NCBI GenBank assembly: GCA_035772735.1
Contig: JASDFA010000010.1
Span: 94,756,001-94,820,000, forward strand
Source of the DNA: Datura wrightii
Taxonomy: Eukaryota; Streptophyta; Magnoliopsida; Solanales; Solanaceae
Length of the DNA stretch: 64,000 bases
Direction of reading: 5' to 3'
Positions 23,761-34,948 of this stretch are shown one piece after another; the stretch's first letter is position 1; every line of letters begins with the position of its first letter. The notes under the pieces were generated by a model. That model saw nothing but the letters and a program-made list of their open reading frames with translations, was not told where the DNA came from and made no database searches. The translations under genes and the position numbers were made by a program.

Positions 23761-24800
23761 TAGGTCGCGGTACATCTTGGTGGCACCTGGACGTCTAGAA
23801 TATCGGGAACCATGAGCCTCATGCAACATTCGATCCTTCAAATAATCAACACCTAGAACACAGAAATGAACCTAATATCGAAGTACAGCATCTTCCCCTT
23901 GGTAAAACACCTCAACCTTCTAATTCTCAATCGCTTCCTTCAACTTTACTAAAATAGGATCCTCATCTTGCCTAGCCTGAACTTCAGTCACTAAAGAGGA
24001 TTCTGACCCATCCTGAACAATGACACCACTATTTGTCGAATCAACAAGGCAAATCCCTAGTCGTGCAAGCCAATGCTCATCCTTCACCAACTCCTTTCTC
24101 CCCTCATCTAAATGACACATACTCTCCGTAGAAAGTCTGCTAAGAGCATCTGCCACCACATTAGCCTTGACCGGATGATAAAGGACACTTATGTCATAAT
24201 CTTTAAGAGGCTCCAACCACCTTCTTTGAAGTAGATTTAGATCTTTCTAAGTTATCACATACTGTAGACTCTTGTAGTCCATAAACATATCCACATGGAC
24301 CCCGTATAGATTGTGTCTCCAAATCTTCAAGAAAAATACTACCACTGCCAACACAAGGTCATGAGTCAGATAGTTCTTTTCATGGACCTTAAGCTTCCTA
24401 AAAGCATAGGCTATAACCTTACCGTGCTGTATTAATACACAACCAAGGCCGATCCCTGAGGCATAACAATATACCACAAATCCATCGGTACACTCAGGTA
24501 GAGTTAACATTTATGCTAATAAGTCCGTAGCGTCTACAAATTTCACCATATCCCCCTTTATTTTGTTTTTGAGATTAGGATCTCATTGTGATGTCATTCT
24601 TTTTTGGGATTAGGATCTCGTTGTTTTGAGATTAGGATCTCGTTGTGATGTCTCTTCGAACCTCTTCTCACAGACCTCCGACCATTGAAACATCACTTTT
24701 TTCTGGGTCAACTTAGTCAATGGTGATGCAATGGATGAAAACCCTTCAACAAACCTCCACTAGTAACTCGCCAAACCCAAGAAACTCCTAATATCTGAAA
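23761..24800 (-). pseudogene. Element C RNase H and linker
   Basis: RNase H at 24510-24247 reads [20 protein letters not shown] (the usual YCDAS Asp is Tyr), [15 protein letters not shown] and [11 protein letters not shown] (the usual TDHKS Asp is also lost). The linker 24216-23920 has [20 protein letters not shown] followed by [10 protein letters not shown] stop and a short inserted triple repeat (24568-24648) break the connection to the polymerase. Confidence 0.8.
24568..24648 (+). repeat. Triple GAGATTAGGATCTC repeat
   Basis: Three copies of GRGATTAGGATCTCRTTGT at about 24570, 24605 and 24627; GAGAT and ATCTC are inverted arms. It interrupts the coding region of C and is absent from E and F at the same place. 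Confidence 0.75.
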
Positions 24801-25217
24801 GACTAACTGGTCTACGACCAATTCTTCACAGCTTCTATCTTTTGAGAGTCCATCTGTACACCCTCATTTGATACCACATAATCCAAAAATGCTACTAAGT
24901 TTAGCAAAAACTTACACTTGCTGAATTTATCATACAATTGGTGATCCTTCAAAGTCTGTAACACAATCCTCAAATTAGCAGCATACTCTTCCTCTCTCCG
25001 AAAGTATATGAGAATGTCATCTATGAACACGATTATGAACATGTACAAATATAGCTTGAACATCCCATTCATCAAATCCACAGAAGTTGCAGGAGCACTT
25101 GTTAGTCCAAAAGGCATAACTACAATCTCATAGTGCCAATACCGAGTCTTGAAAATTGTCTTCGGGATTTCAATCTCCCTAACCCTGAGGTTGATGATAT
25201 CCGGATCAGAGGTCTAT
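24801..25217 (-). pseudogene. Element C reverse transcriptase (3' part)
   Basis: 25117-24812 reads MPFGLTSAPATSVDLMNGMF, then [20 protein letters not shown] with the catalytic Asp pair intact, then DKFSKCKF and DSQKIEAVKNWS. The N-terminal fingers are cut off where D begins at 25218. Confidence 0.85.
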
Positions 25218-27314
25218 TATTACACCCCGTGAAAAGTTAACGAATAGTAAGCATACACATGAATTTGAAATAGATAACGAGAGTACGACGCGTGGAAAGA
25301 AGCCTCAACAGTTGAGTCGAGCGAGGCCAAGACGCACAGGGCCAGCGCGATGCGTCATCCGGTAGGACACCAGCTAGCGCGGCGCGCCAAGCCATTGGTG
25401 CTTCGAGAGGCGTGAGGAACCAGGCCATTGGTGCCTTGAGAGGCGAGAGGAGCCAGGAACCATGGCGCTTTGAGAGGCGGCGGGCGCCCCCCCGCCCCAC
25501 CACTGCCCAAAGTATATATGGCTCCTTAGTTTAATTGCAATTCATTTGCAAATTTCCTCTCGGCCAGAACTAAAGGAGAACACAATTTTCTATCAACTTT
25601 CACCCGATTACGCCACGAAACACCGCCCGATTTCAAATTAACTCCTAGTATTGAAGTTTAAGGATGTAGGGAGCATTGCTACGGAGTTATTTTCACGAAA
25701 TTCGCATGACAAATTGTAACCCCGCTGAGCAAAAGTCTGTGAAATTTCTCCAAACTTATTTCTATACGGTCACAGACTTTAAGTAAGCATTTCTCCCTTC
25801 TAGACATTTGAGAAATTACGAGTTTTCAATCGTGTTTCGTTAAGTTTAAATATAGTTAATATTTATATACAAAGGTATTGCTTTTATCGAATTTAGTACT
25901 GAAACTAGTCATATTCCCGCAGTAATATGATTGTAGTTGAAAAGAGCAGTTGAATATACACTAAAACTCAGCAGTTAATTGGTAATCAGAGAACAAGGTA
26001 TGTTAAGGAAGTTTCCTTTGGCTAGTTAGTTTCTTTAGCATGATAACTCAAGTTGAATCCCAGTAAGAATACCAGAAGCAATCTAGTGTGCTTAGTTCTT
26101 GTTATTAGATGAAATCCATACTCCATGCCAATTGGGGATAGTTTATGCTTGTGTATCCTTCATGACCGACCCCAGGGTTATTAGCTGTGTCAACGCCCAC
26201 TAGGTGGGAGATGACATCGCTCTACGGAGCGGTATGCCATCCGTGAGGGACAAAGATGGGGTCCAAGGTCCTCATATGTCGTGGTTGTCCTTGTACACCC
26301 CCGTCGAGCCTGGTGCCCAGGGTGCAGGTATTAGGAGTCCACCAGACTCAGACACAACTACAATCAGGCGTCGAGCGGGCTTAGTTGCAGACCCAGGGGA
26401 TTGGTAGGATGGCTATAGCTATTAATTGACCCAGTGTGACGTGTAGGAATATATAGAATGAAGTGTACTCACCAGGGCTTATGGGGGCCCTAGGTGGGTT
26501 ATTATGTGCTAGTTGTACCTTCCGGCTTATGGGGGCCAAGTAAGATTTTTGATTGCATTAGTTATTAATAAATTAGATAGTAAGAAGTTCTACTATTCAG
26601 GTATGATCTCTATCCATTCATTTCATTTATCCTCCATTCTATCTCTTTATTTCAGTCATTTACAATTATTACCTTACATATTTTGTACGTATTGTACTCA
26701 CGCCCTTTCTGGGGGGTGCATTACTTTCCTACAATTATGGATAAACGAGGAGTAGGTCCCTCTTAGCCTCCAGCCAGGATTAGCAGAAGAGTCGACTCTT
26801 TTCTTCCGGAGCTTATAGACAGAAGGTTTACTCCTTTTTGATTGTAAAGTTTATGGGTAGGTAGGGCCCTATCTCGACCATCATATTACTCCGAGAGGCA
26901 TGTAGATTGTTTCTATTTCCCTGTGGTTAGCTGTTATTGGCCTTCTGGGGCCCATATATGGTTTAGTTTGCATGTTGGCCGTGTGGGTCCTTGTTTAGCT
27001 GATAGATTAGCGGCCTTGTCGGCCATAGTTTAGCTTAGCACTGCATTTACTATATAGTCATAACTAGATATCATGGTGGTCTCGTTGGCCCGCATAGGAT
27101 TTACCGTTATTTCCTGTTTCCGATAGCTGTTTTTCTTTACAGGTGGCTATAAGGCCTTGTCAGCCAAAAGTTGTATTTACAGCCGAACTATAGCCCATTG
27201 TTTTCTTGATTTGGGAAGTAAGCTTTCACCAGGAGTGCATAGGCCTAGTTAAGTCAGTTTAGATCCTAGTAAGGCACCAGGTGCCAGTCATGCCTCCCAA
27301 GGTGGGGCGTGACA
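25218..27314 (+). repeat. Element D 5' LTR
   Basis: Starts TATTACACCCCGTG (TG changed to TA) and ends GGTGGGGCGTGACA; about 2.1 kb. A TATATAT at about 25513 is the likely TATA box. Unlike B, it lacks the 50-bp repeat array. Confidence 0.85.
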
Positions 27315-27330
27315 AACTTCGTATCAGAGC
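27315..27330 (+). other. Primer binding site of D
   Basis: AACTTCGTATCAGAGC, one base off the initiator-Met site. Confidence 0.85.
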
Positions 27331-27547
27331 AGGTCGTATCCCAGGGAATCTGCAAGCCATGCTAAGTAAAGTTTTGTTTATGGATGTGTTGTGCACCACA
27401 TTCTATAGGAAGGAGGCTGGAAGGCATGATACGATGGTTAGTCTTTCTTCTTATCCAGTCGTGATATAGAGCTGTACAGTATAGGGTTGAGTCCTAAGCT
27501 TACCATATTCTTTTATTTACATAGAAATAGCCGACCCACGACACACC

Positions 27548-28470
27548 ATGACTGGTAGGAGATTGGATGTTGTAGTAGGGGAAGGCACTAGCAGGGTGCC
27601 TCAGTCAGAGTCAGCCAGATCTGAGGGCGATAGGGAGACCTCATCTCGGTCTCCCAAGAACTCTTCACCACGTCAAGAGCCGCTCGGAGCGGAAAAATGT
27701 GACGGCATCGCCTCTAACAATCTCTATACCGGTACCATCAGATCAAGAGGTTAGGACTGCTGATGTTATGCTAGCTCAGATGATGGCTGCACAACATCAT
27801 CTAGTGGTGTCCGTGGTTGTAGAGTCCTCAGGAGGACCTGATAGTTCGAGGGCGTAAGAGTTTCTCGCACTGAGTCCCCCGCAATTCACAGGGACGGATC
27901 GGGCGGAGAACCCTTAAGATGTCTTAGATCATATGCAGTGGATTTTAAGGGTCACGCATGCCACACCTGCAGAGTCAGTTGAGCTAGCAGCATTCTGACT
28001 ACGGTACATTGTTGTACTGTGGCATGAGTGTTGGGAGAGGTCCCGAGGGAGAGGTGCTTTGCCTCTGACTTGGCCCAGCTTTTTAAAGGATTTTCTGGTT
28101 TACTACTTTCAATGAGATATTCGACAGGCCCAGGTTGATCAGTTTCTACATTTAGAGCAAGGGTTGATAAGTGTCCGGGAATACACTATGAGGTTCGACT
28201 TCTTGGCTCGATATGCATCCACTTTTGTAGATACCACGTCAGCTCGGGTGCACCGCTTTATTATGGGGATGAATCCAGAATATGTGGAAAATTGCATTAT
28301 GGCCACTCTGTTAGAGGACATGGACATTGCCAGCGTTCAGGCTTTTGCTCAGAATATTGAAGGGATCTAACAGCGGCATTGAGAGATAAGGAGGGAAAAT
28401 AAGGAGCGGCATCGCTGGGCCATACCTAGTGACATGCAGGAGGAGTTCCAGTACGGACCCAGGCCACGAT
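27548..28470 (+). pseudogene. Element D gag
   Basis: ATG 27548 opens MTGRRLDVVVGEGTSR. After a frameshift the gag core is readable: FLALSPPQFTGTDRAENP, DVLDHMQWILRVTHATPAES, LTWPSFLKDFLVYYF and 28164-28370 with ISVREYTMRFDFLARYAST, VHRFIMGMNPEYVENCIMAT. The frame is broken by several stops and the zinc knuckle is missing because the element is cut off. Confidence 0.82.
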
Positions 28471-29012
28471 TAATGATATTTCTTTTAGTAGATGAGGTTA
28501 CTATCTATTTCACAAGTAGGTTTACTGTACAAAAATCAAATTTTTACACATATAAATAGGTTTTTTGGGTAGTTGAGATGTCAGGGCTAGTTTAAGAGAA
28601 CCTTGATTGATTTCATGGTCTACATGCTTCCTCCGACCAGTACATCTATATGGTACCTCTGTCCATTGAAGTTTATACATATGAGAAGAAATCAAAGTGT
28701 TTTTTCTCTATAGCAATTTGAACCTTAGGCCACATGACTCTTATACTTCATTGGATGTATATAACTCAGTCTTTTTATGAAATGCTAGAAGGATACATAT
28801 AATATGGTTGAGTGGACTTAAATATAATATCCTTCATATATCATTAAAATTACAACAATTAGATATACAGATGAACAATGAGGTAAAAAATTTATAAATG
28901 GAAAATGCTATTTAAAGACATGATGAAAATATAATGATTGAAACAATAAAAAGTATTACATGCTTAATGAATTTGCTAAGTGTTTCCATCATTCTTTTCT
29001 CCATCATTATTG
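28471..29012. other. AT-rich DNA, nothing recognised
   Basis: No ORF, LTR or tRNA-like signal was found. It may be older host DNA or part of the hAT relic that follows. Confidence 0.5.
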
Positions 29013-29438
29013 CAGAGTTGGCCGAATAGCTTTGGCAAAAACACCATTTAATTTGGGGCCCCATTTTTTTTAGTAATTATTGAATTGATAGATTTTTTTT
29101 AAAAAGTTACACTATTTAAAAAAGGGTAACTTTATTATGTAAAAGGAAGGAACATTTTTAAATGGGAAATAAAGTAGACATAGTTTCATAAAAATAGGAT
29201 TAACAAAAATAAAAAACTTAAAAATAGGGAATTTCAACATATGGATGATTTGATAATTAAATGACCAATAACTTTTTATTTTTCATATAAAAAAACATTG
29301 GTCCTTTTATTTTTAGCTTTTCAAGTTGCATCTCTTTTTTATCTCACTCTTTTCTTTCTTCCTTTATGTTCAAGAGTTCTTAATTGAAAAATTCAAAATT
29401 TAATGATTTTAATAGGTTTAATTTGAAGAGAGCATAGT
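29013..29438 (+). mobile_element. Probable hAT left-end remnant
   Basis: CAGAGTTGGCCGAATAGC followed by ATTTGGGGCCCCATTTTTTT resembles the start of plant hAT elements, where CAGGGGCGG... and TTTGGGGCCCC are common (memory-based). Element B is inserted at 29438, and its right flank (41310 onward) carries a hAT-type transposase start, so the two flanks probably were one element. Confidence 0.4.
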
Positions 29439-29685
29439 TGTTACACCCCGTAAAATGTTATCGGTTAGTAGGCATACACGTGGATTTGTGACGAATAAAG
29501 AGAGCTTGACGCTTGTAGAAAATGCCTCGAAAGCAAGGTCAAACGAGAGCAGTGCGCACCGGACCAGTGCAATGCACCAGCCAGCGCAGCGCACCAGGCC
29601 CGCTAGCGCCTTGAGAGGCGCGACGTGGAACTGGGTTTGGCGTGATGGGCGACGTGGGGTGCCACCCTTGCCACCACTCATGTGA

Positions 29686-29693
29686 TATAAATA
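29686..29693 (+). promoter_or_regulatory. TATA box, B 5' LTR
   Basis: TATAAATA; the same sequence is at 39315-39322 in the 3' LTR. Confidence 0.55.
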
Positions 29694-30460
29694 CACTCCC
29701 TTAGCACATTTTAACCCATTATGACATATTCCCTCTTCCAAAAAAAAGAGCAAATGCAACTTTTAATTAGTTTTCATCCGATTACGCTATCAAACGTCGT
29801 CCAAACACAAATTAACTCAAAGTAACGAGTTCTAGCCCTCAGGGAGCATTACTTTGAAGTTATTTCTCGATAATTAGCTCGGCAAACCAGAGCCCCATTG
29901 GGTAAAAATTGTAAGAATTATTTCAAAATGAATTCTAATCAGCCTTAGACATTAGGTAACCACTCTCTTCTGAACTCTAGGGAAATTATAGATTTTCGGC
30001 TGAGTTATTCAAAGTTGAATTATAGTGAATGTTATTATCAAACATTATCATTATTTGCCGATTTTAGTATTGAAATTAGACCTATTGTCTCCGTATCAGT
30101 GCTACAGTTTGATAGAACTACCGGTTATAAGTTGAAACTCGCATATTAAATGGATGTCATCACTCGAGGTATGTAAGGCTATTCTTTTTGGCAAGTTACG
30201 TTCGTCGTAAAACTAGTACGACTTGTGCATCTATAGTACTTCAGAGTAGACTTGTCTTGGTCAGCTGTTATGAGTTGAATTGAGATGATAACGACGCTAT
30301 AGTATCCCTCGTGAAAGTTAACCCTAGCCAGCTTGATGGTTGTATATGGTATTCGGGGTTCAGATGTTATTGCCTATAGGGTTGTGCTTGCAGGATCAAT
30401 ATGATGTCTAGAGGGACCAAAGTTAGGCCGTGGGGCAGTATCTAATTTTCAGAGCTTCTA

Positions 30461-30711
30461 TTATGACTCATAGTCAAGCTGAGGCTCAGGGTCCAGCTAT
30501 AGTAGTTATATTATAGCCCATAATCGAGCCAAGGCTCGGGGCTCAGCTACAGCAGTTACAGTATGATCCACAGTCGAGATAAGGCTTAGGATCCAATTAG
30601 AGAAGTCACATTATGACCAATAATCGGGGCAAGGCACGGGGTTCAGTTATCAGAAATTACATTATGGCCCATAGTCGAGCCAAAGTTCGAGGAACAGTAC
30701 ACAGTCGAGGC
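30461..30711 (+). repeat. Five-copy 50-bp tandem array (5' LTR of B)
   Basis: Copies begin with TTATGACTCA-like sequence at 30461, 30511, 30561, 30611 and 30662. The core is ATAGTCGAGCCAAGGCTCGG followed by a CAGYTAYAG-like part, with short inverted arms CGAGCC/GGCTCG. Copies differ by point changes. Confidence 0.85.
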
Positions 30712-31658
30712 AGCTCAGACACAGAAACAACTACGGGAGCCTATTTGGCTAAAAGTAGTTTTAGAGAATGAGTATTCTTGAGTTAAATTTGTTTACGAAC
30801 CTTTAGTAGCCAGATAGCAGAGTGTACATTATTTGTACTTGCCAGTGCTTATGGGGCCCCAGGTAAGTTATTATGTGTTGTTTGTACCTTCCAGGCTAAT
30901 GGAGGCCCAGTTAGGTTCTTGATTGTGTATGTATATTTGTTAGTTAGATGTTTCAAATGGTGAGATCATCTAGGTTAACCTCTTACCCTTCTTCATGATT
31001 AATTTAGTTTTGTCAGCTTTCATTCATTTATCATTTTACTGCCTTACATATTGGGTACATACTGTACTGATGCCAACAGTTGGGGTGTGCCATTACTTGC
31101 CTGCAGATGCGGATAGACATAGTTTTTGACCCTCTTAGTCATCAGCTAGAGTTAATAGTTTACTCAGCTCTCTTCCTTCGAAGTTGGTAGTTAGAAGAGG
31201 TTTGTTCTTTTGGTGTAAAGTTTATGGGTAGGTCAGGGCTTGTCTCGACAGTTATTCCACTCTTAGAGGCTTGCAGGCTACAGATTTCCAGTATATAGCT
31301 TTTGTTGTTAGCCGTGTGGGGTCTATGTGTGTTATATTTCATGTGATGGCCTTGTTTGACTATTAGTTAGTAGCCTTGTGGGCTATAGCATAGTTTAGCT
31401 ACCTGATCTTATTTCAGTTATTAGTAGATAGCATGATGGTCTTGTCGTCCCGCATAGGATCCCTGTTATTGTATTATTGTTGGCTAACTGTCTTCTTTTA
31501 CAGGTGGCTTGTGGGCTATATTTATAGCTGAGATATAGCTCATCATTTTCTTGAATATATTACAGGTGTACACCAGTAGTGCACCAGGCCGGACAAGTTA
31601 GTGCAGACACCAGTGTGGCACTATATGGCAGTCATTCTTCCTAAGGTGGGGCATGACA

Positions 31659-31674
31659 ATATTGGTATCAGAGC
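31659..31674 (+). other. Primer binding site of B
   Basis: ATATTGGTATCAGAGC, containing TGGTATCAGAGC for initiator-Met tRNA, adjacent to the LTR end. Confidence 0.88.
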
Positions 31675-31870
31675 AGGTCGTATCCTAGGGAGTCTGCAAG
31701 CTGTGTCAAATAGAGTCTTGTTTGTGGATGTGTTATGCACCACATTTTATGGACAGGAGGCTACAAAGCATAATAGTGTGGTTTCTCTTTTTTCTCCTCC
31801 AGTCTTGCTATATAGGTTCACTCCCTAAGCTTACGTTATTCGATTTATTTACATAGAAAATATCTAAAGC

Positions 31871-33020
31871 ATGATGGACTGCGACTGGTCGAGATTTAGA
31901 TGTGGTAGTAGGAGAGGGCACTAGTAGGGGGCCACAGTTAGAGTCAGCCGTATTTGAGGGCAACAGGAAGAAGTCTCCTCAATCTCCCTAATACTCACAA
32001 CCGCACTCAGAGCCCGCTAGAGCAGCAGATATACCAGCACCGCACATTCCTATACCATCAGATCAGCAACTCAGAGGTGCATTCTATTTGTTTGTTCATA
32101 TGATGGCTACCCAGCATCAGCCTCAACTAGTAGTACCAGCTGTTGTTGAGCCCACTGAGGGGCTTTATAGTTAGAGAGTCCGTGAGTTCCTTGCTTTGTG
32201 TCCTCTACAGTTTATAGGGACAGATTGGAGAGTGGACCCCTAGAACTTCATAGATCAGCTATAGAGAATATTCACGGTTATGCATGCCTCGTCTATAGAA
32301 TCAATTGAATTAGCAGTATTTCGATTGTGAGATGTAGCTATTTTGTGGTACGAAAGTTGGAAAAGATACTGAGGCAGAGATTTACCTCCACCTACGTGGC
32401 CTAGCTTCTCAGAGGCTTTCATAGACCTTTATTTGCTGTTAGAGGTGTGGAAAACTATAGTAGAATAGTTTTTTCATCTACAGTAGGGAAGAATGAGTGT
32501 TAGAGAATATGCATTGATATTTGATTCCTTAGCCAGATATGCACCCTCGTTTGCCGACACTATGCCAGCCACGGTGCACTGGTATATTATGGGATATGTG
32601 GAGTCTTGTATTATAGCTACACTGCGAGAGGATATGGATATTTTATGGATCCAGGCCTTTGCTCAGAATATAGAGAAGCTCAGACAGCATCAGTACGCCA
32701 TAGAAAGGGCAGGCCAGGAACAGCGTTGGAGGGCTAGACCTGTAGATTTCCAGGAAGATTTTTAGGGTGGGCAGGCCACATAGGCCCCCTTTTATGCAAC
32801 AACTAGGTAGAAGATCGGATCATCGCGGGTAGTCAGGTCCTGGAGAGAGTTCATGAGCATCAGGCTCGCAGCAGTAGAGGGGGCCAGATCAAATAGAGCC
32901 GGCAGTACCACGATGCAGTACCTGTCATAGGCTGCATTCAGGGAGATGCAGGTATGGTTCCACCTCCTGTTATTCCTATGGATAGGAAGGGCACATAATC
33001 AGAGATTGCCCAACTAGACG
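31871..33020 (+). pseudogene. Element B gag
   Basis: ATG 31871 is followed within 15 bases by a frameshift into the frame reading RDLDVVVGEGTS, equivalent to the D start. Core blocks: FIDQLYRIFTVMHASS-like at 32240, and 32493-32765 with MSVREYALIFDSLARYAPSF, ESCIIATLREDMDI, IQAFAQNIEKLRQHQYAIER. A decayed zinc knuckle (CGRKGH..RDCP in mixed frames) lies at about 32975-33015. Multiple stops. Confidence 0.8.
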
Positions 33021-33209
33021 CCAAGGCGGTCAGGACCAATGGAATCGATCCTTTGCAGGTTCATATGCCCCAGCACCTTTTGTAGGGTGCAGTCCTTTAG
33101 CTACAGTCGATAGAGGCCGAGATAGATTAGGGACATCTAGTTCACGCAGTGGTCAGGATCGCACATATGCACTACCAGGGAGACAAGAGTCAAAATTGTT
33201 GACAGATGT

Positions 33210-33790
33210 TGTGATAGGTATATTAGATGTTTGTTCTCACTCAGTTTATGCTTTGATAGACCCAGACATCACTTTATCATATGTTACTCCGTTAGTAGCC
33301 CGAAAGTTTGATATAGTGCCAGAATTACTTCAGTGACCCTTTCCAATGTCTACACCCATTAGTGACTCTATTATTGCAAGAAGAATTTACCGTTATTGTA
33401 CAGTAGAGATTGTTGGTCGCCAGACTTTATCAGATCTAGTAGAACTAGAAATGATCGATTATGATATGATTATAGGTATAGATTGGTTGGCACCATGTTA
33501 CGCAACTGTAGAGTGTTGGACCAGAATTGTCCGATTTCACTTTCGTGGGGAAGTAGAATGTGAGTGGAGGGGTAATACAGCTACGCCAAAAGACAGGTTT
33601 ATATCCTATCTTTGGGTGAAAAAGTTGATAGCAAAGGATTGTATCTACCATATTGTTAGGGTTCGAGATATGCAAGTAGAATCCCTAACTCTCCAATCCA
33701 TTTCAGTGGTTAATAAGTTCCCAGATGACTCTTGCTATTCCCCCAGAGCGGGAAATAGATTTCTCTATAGATTTGCTACCATGTACTAAG
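33210..33790 (+). pseudogene. Element B protease
   Basis: The active-site segment at about 33258 reads DPDITLSYVTPLVARKFD (usual form D-S/P-G-A-T-L-S). A stop follows, then 33346-33789 continues MSTPISDSIIARRIYRYC, VELEMIDYDMIIGIDWLAP, VRFHFRGEVECEWRGN and FISYLWVKKLIAKDCIYHIV before shifting frame at the linker (about 33720). Confidence 0.82.
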
Positions 33791-33799
33791 CCTATATCC

Positions 33800-34425
33800 A
33801 TCCCTCCATAAAGAATGGCTCCTGCTGAATTAAGGGAATTGAAAGAGCAGCTAAAGGATCTATTAGATAAGGGATTTATCAGGCCGAGTATTTCATCTTG
33901 GGGTACGCTAGTCCTATTTGTGAGAATGAAAGATTGATCCCTCCGCATGTGCATAGACTATCGACAATTGAACAAGATTACTATTAAGAATAAATATCCA
34001 CTTCCGAGGATAAATAACTTCTTTTATAAGTTGCAAGGGACAAAATATTTTTCCAAGATTGACGTAAGGTCAGGATATCATCAGGTGCTGGTTCGGGAGA
34101 GAGATATCCTGAAGACATCTTTCAGGACCAGGTATGGTATTTTTGAATTCCTAGTCGTGTCTTTCGGGTTGACAAATGCCCCAGCAATGTTCATGGATCT
34201 GATGAGCAGTATCTTCAAGCCATATTTAAATCTGTTTGTGATAGTATTTATTTATGATATTCTGGTATACTCCTGCTCAGAAGAAGAACACAGAGATCAT
34301 TTGCGAACAGTACTTTACATCCTTAGAGACTGCCAACTATATGCAAAGTTTTCTAAATGTGATTTCTGGTTAAATTTTGTAGCTTTCTTGGGCCACATTG
34401 TATCAAAAGCTGGTATTTAGGTTGA
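33800..34425 (+). pseudogene. Element B reverse transcriptase (catalytic Asp lost)
   Basis: 33947-34420 is one open block: [60 protein letters not shown] and FAKF-type thumb residues. The catalytic box reads [12 protein letters not shown]: the first Asp of the FIDD motif (kept in A, C, E and F) is Tyr, so polymerase activity would be lost even without the upstream stop at about 33936. Confidence 0.88.
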
Positions 34426-34948
34426 TTTGCAGAAAATAGAGGCAGTAAAGACATGGCCTAGACCTATAACTCCAACAGAGGTTCATAGTTTCCTGGGATT
34501 AACCAGGTGTAATACAAGGTTTGTGGAAGGATTTTCTACCCTATCAGTGCCTTTGAGTAAATTGACTCAGAAAGCAGCCAAATTCCAGTGGACTGAGTCC
34601 TGTGAGTAGAGTTTTCAGGAATTTAAAAACAGATTGACATCACCACCAGTGTTAGCTTTGCCAGTAGGTTACGAAGGTTATGTTGTATATTAAGACGCTT
34701 CAGACGATTTGTTAGGGTGTGTTTTGATGCAACATGAAAAAGTAATTGCATATGCTTCAAGGAAAATAAGGAAACATTAAAAGAACTATCCTACCCATGA
34801 TATGCAGTTAGATGTAGTGGTTCTCACTTTAAAAATATAGAGGTATTACTTTTATGGTGTATATGTAGATATTTTTACTGATCATAAAAGCCTTAAGTAT
34901 ATTTTCACGTAGAAAGAGCTAAATTTATGAAAGGGTCGTTGCCTAGAA
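34426..34948 (+). pseudogene. Element B RNase H
   Basis: KIEAVKTWPRPITPTEVHSF, FVEGFSTLSVPLSKLTQKAA and KFQWTESCE, then a TAG at a former Gln (about 34607). RNase H blocks continue to about 34920 with [20 protein letters not shown] and IFTDHKSLKYIFT. TAG stops replace the usual Trp (LKIWRYY, about 34840) and Gln (TQKEL, about 34911). Confidence 0.8.

Larger units (their letters stand above)
20201..25217 (-). mobile_element. Element C: truncated Ty3/gypsy element
   Basis: A reverse element with 3' LTR (20201-22344), polypurine tract, chromodomain-like end, integrase, RNase H and most of the polymerase. Its 5' half (fingers, protease, gag, 5' LTR) is absent because the forward LTR of D begins at 25218 and D is itself truncated without C sequence reappearing after it. 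Confidence 0.85.
25218..28470 (+). mobile_element. Element D: 3'-truncated Ty3/gypsy element
   Basis: Forward LTR, tRNA primer site and gag only. Similarity to element B's gag stops at about 28460-28470 and no pol or 3' LTR follows. It belongs to the same group as B (TRTTACACCCCG start, GGGGCGTGACA end). It interrupts the polymerase of C. Confidence 0.8.
29439..31658 (+). repeat. Element B 5' LTR
   Basis: TGTTACACCCCG...GGGCATGACA. TATAAATA at 29686-29693 is a likely promoter, downstream of a GC-rich part with GCGCACC/CAGCGC words. It includes a five-copy 50-bp array. Confidence 0.9.

Noticed and set aside
26204..26407. 67-codon ORF in the D LTR
   Set aside because: Lies wholly within the LTR; no counterpart frame in the related B LTRs.
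30461..30711. CRISPR-like regular array
   Set aside because: The 50-bp units are contiguous tandem copies without unique spacers, lie in both LTRs of a plant retroelement, and there are no cas genes.
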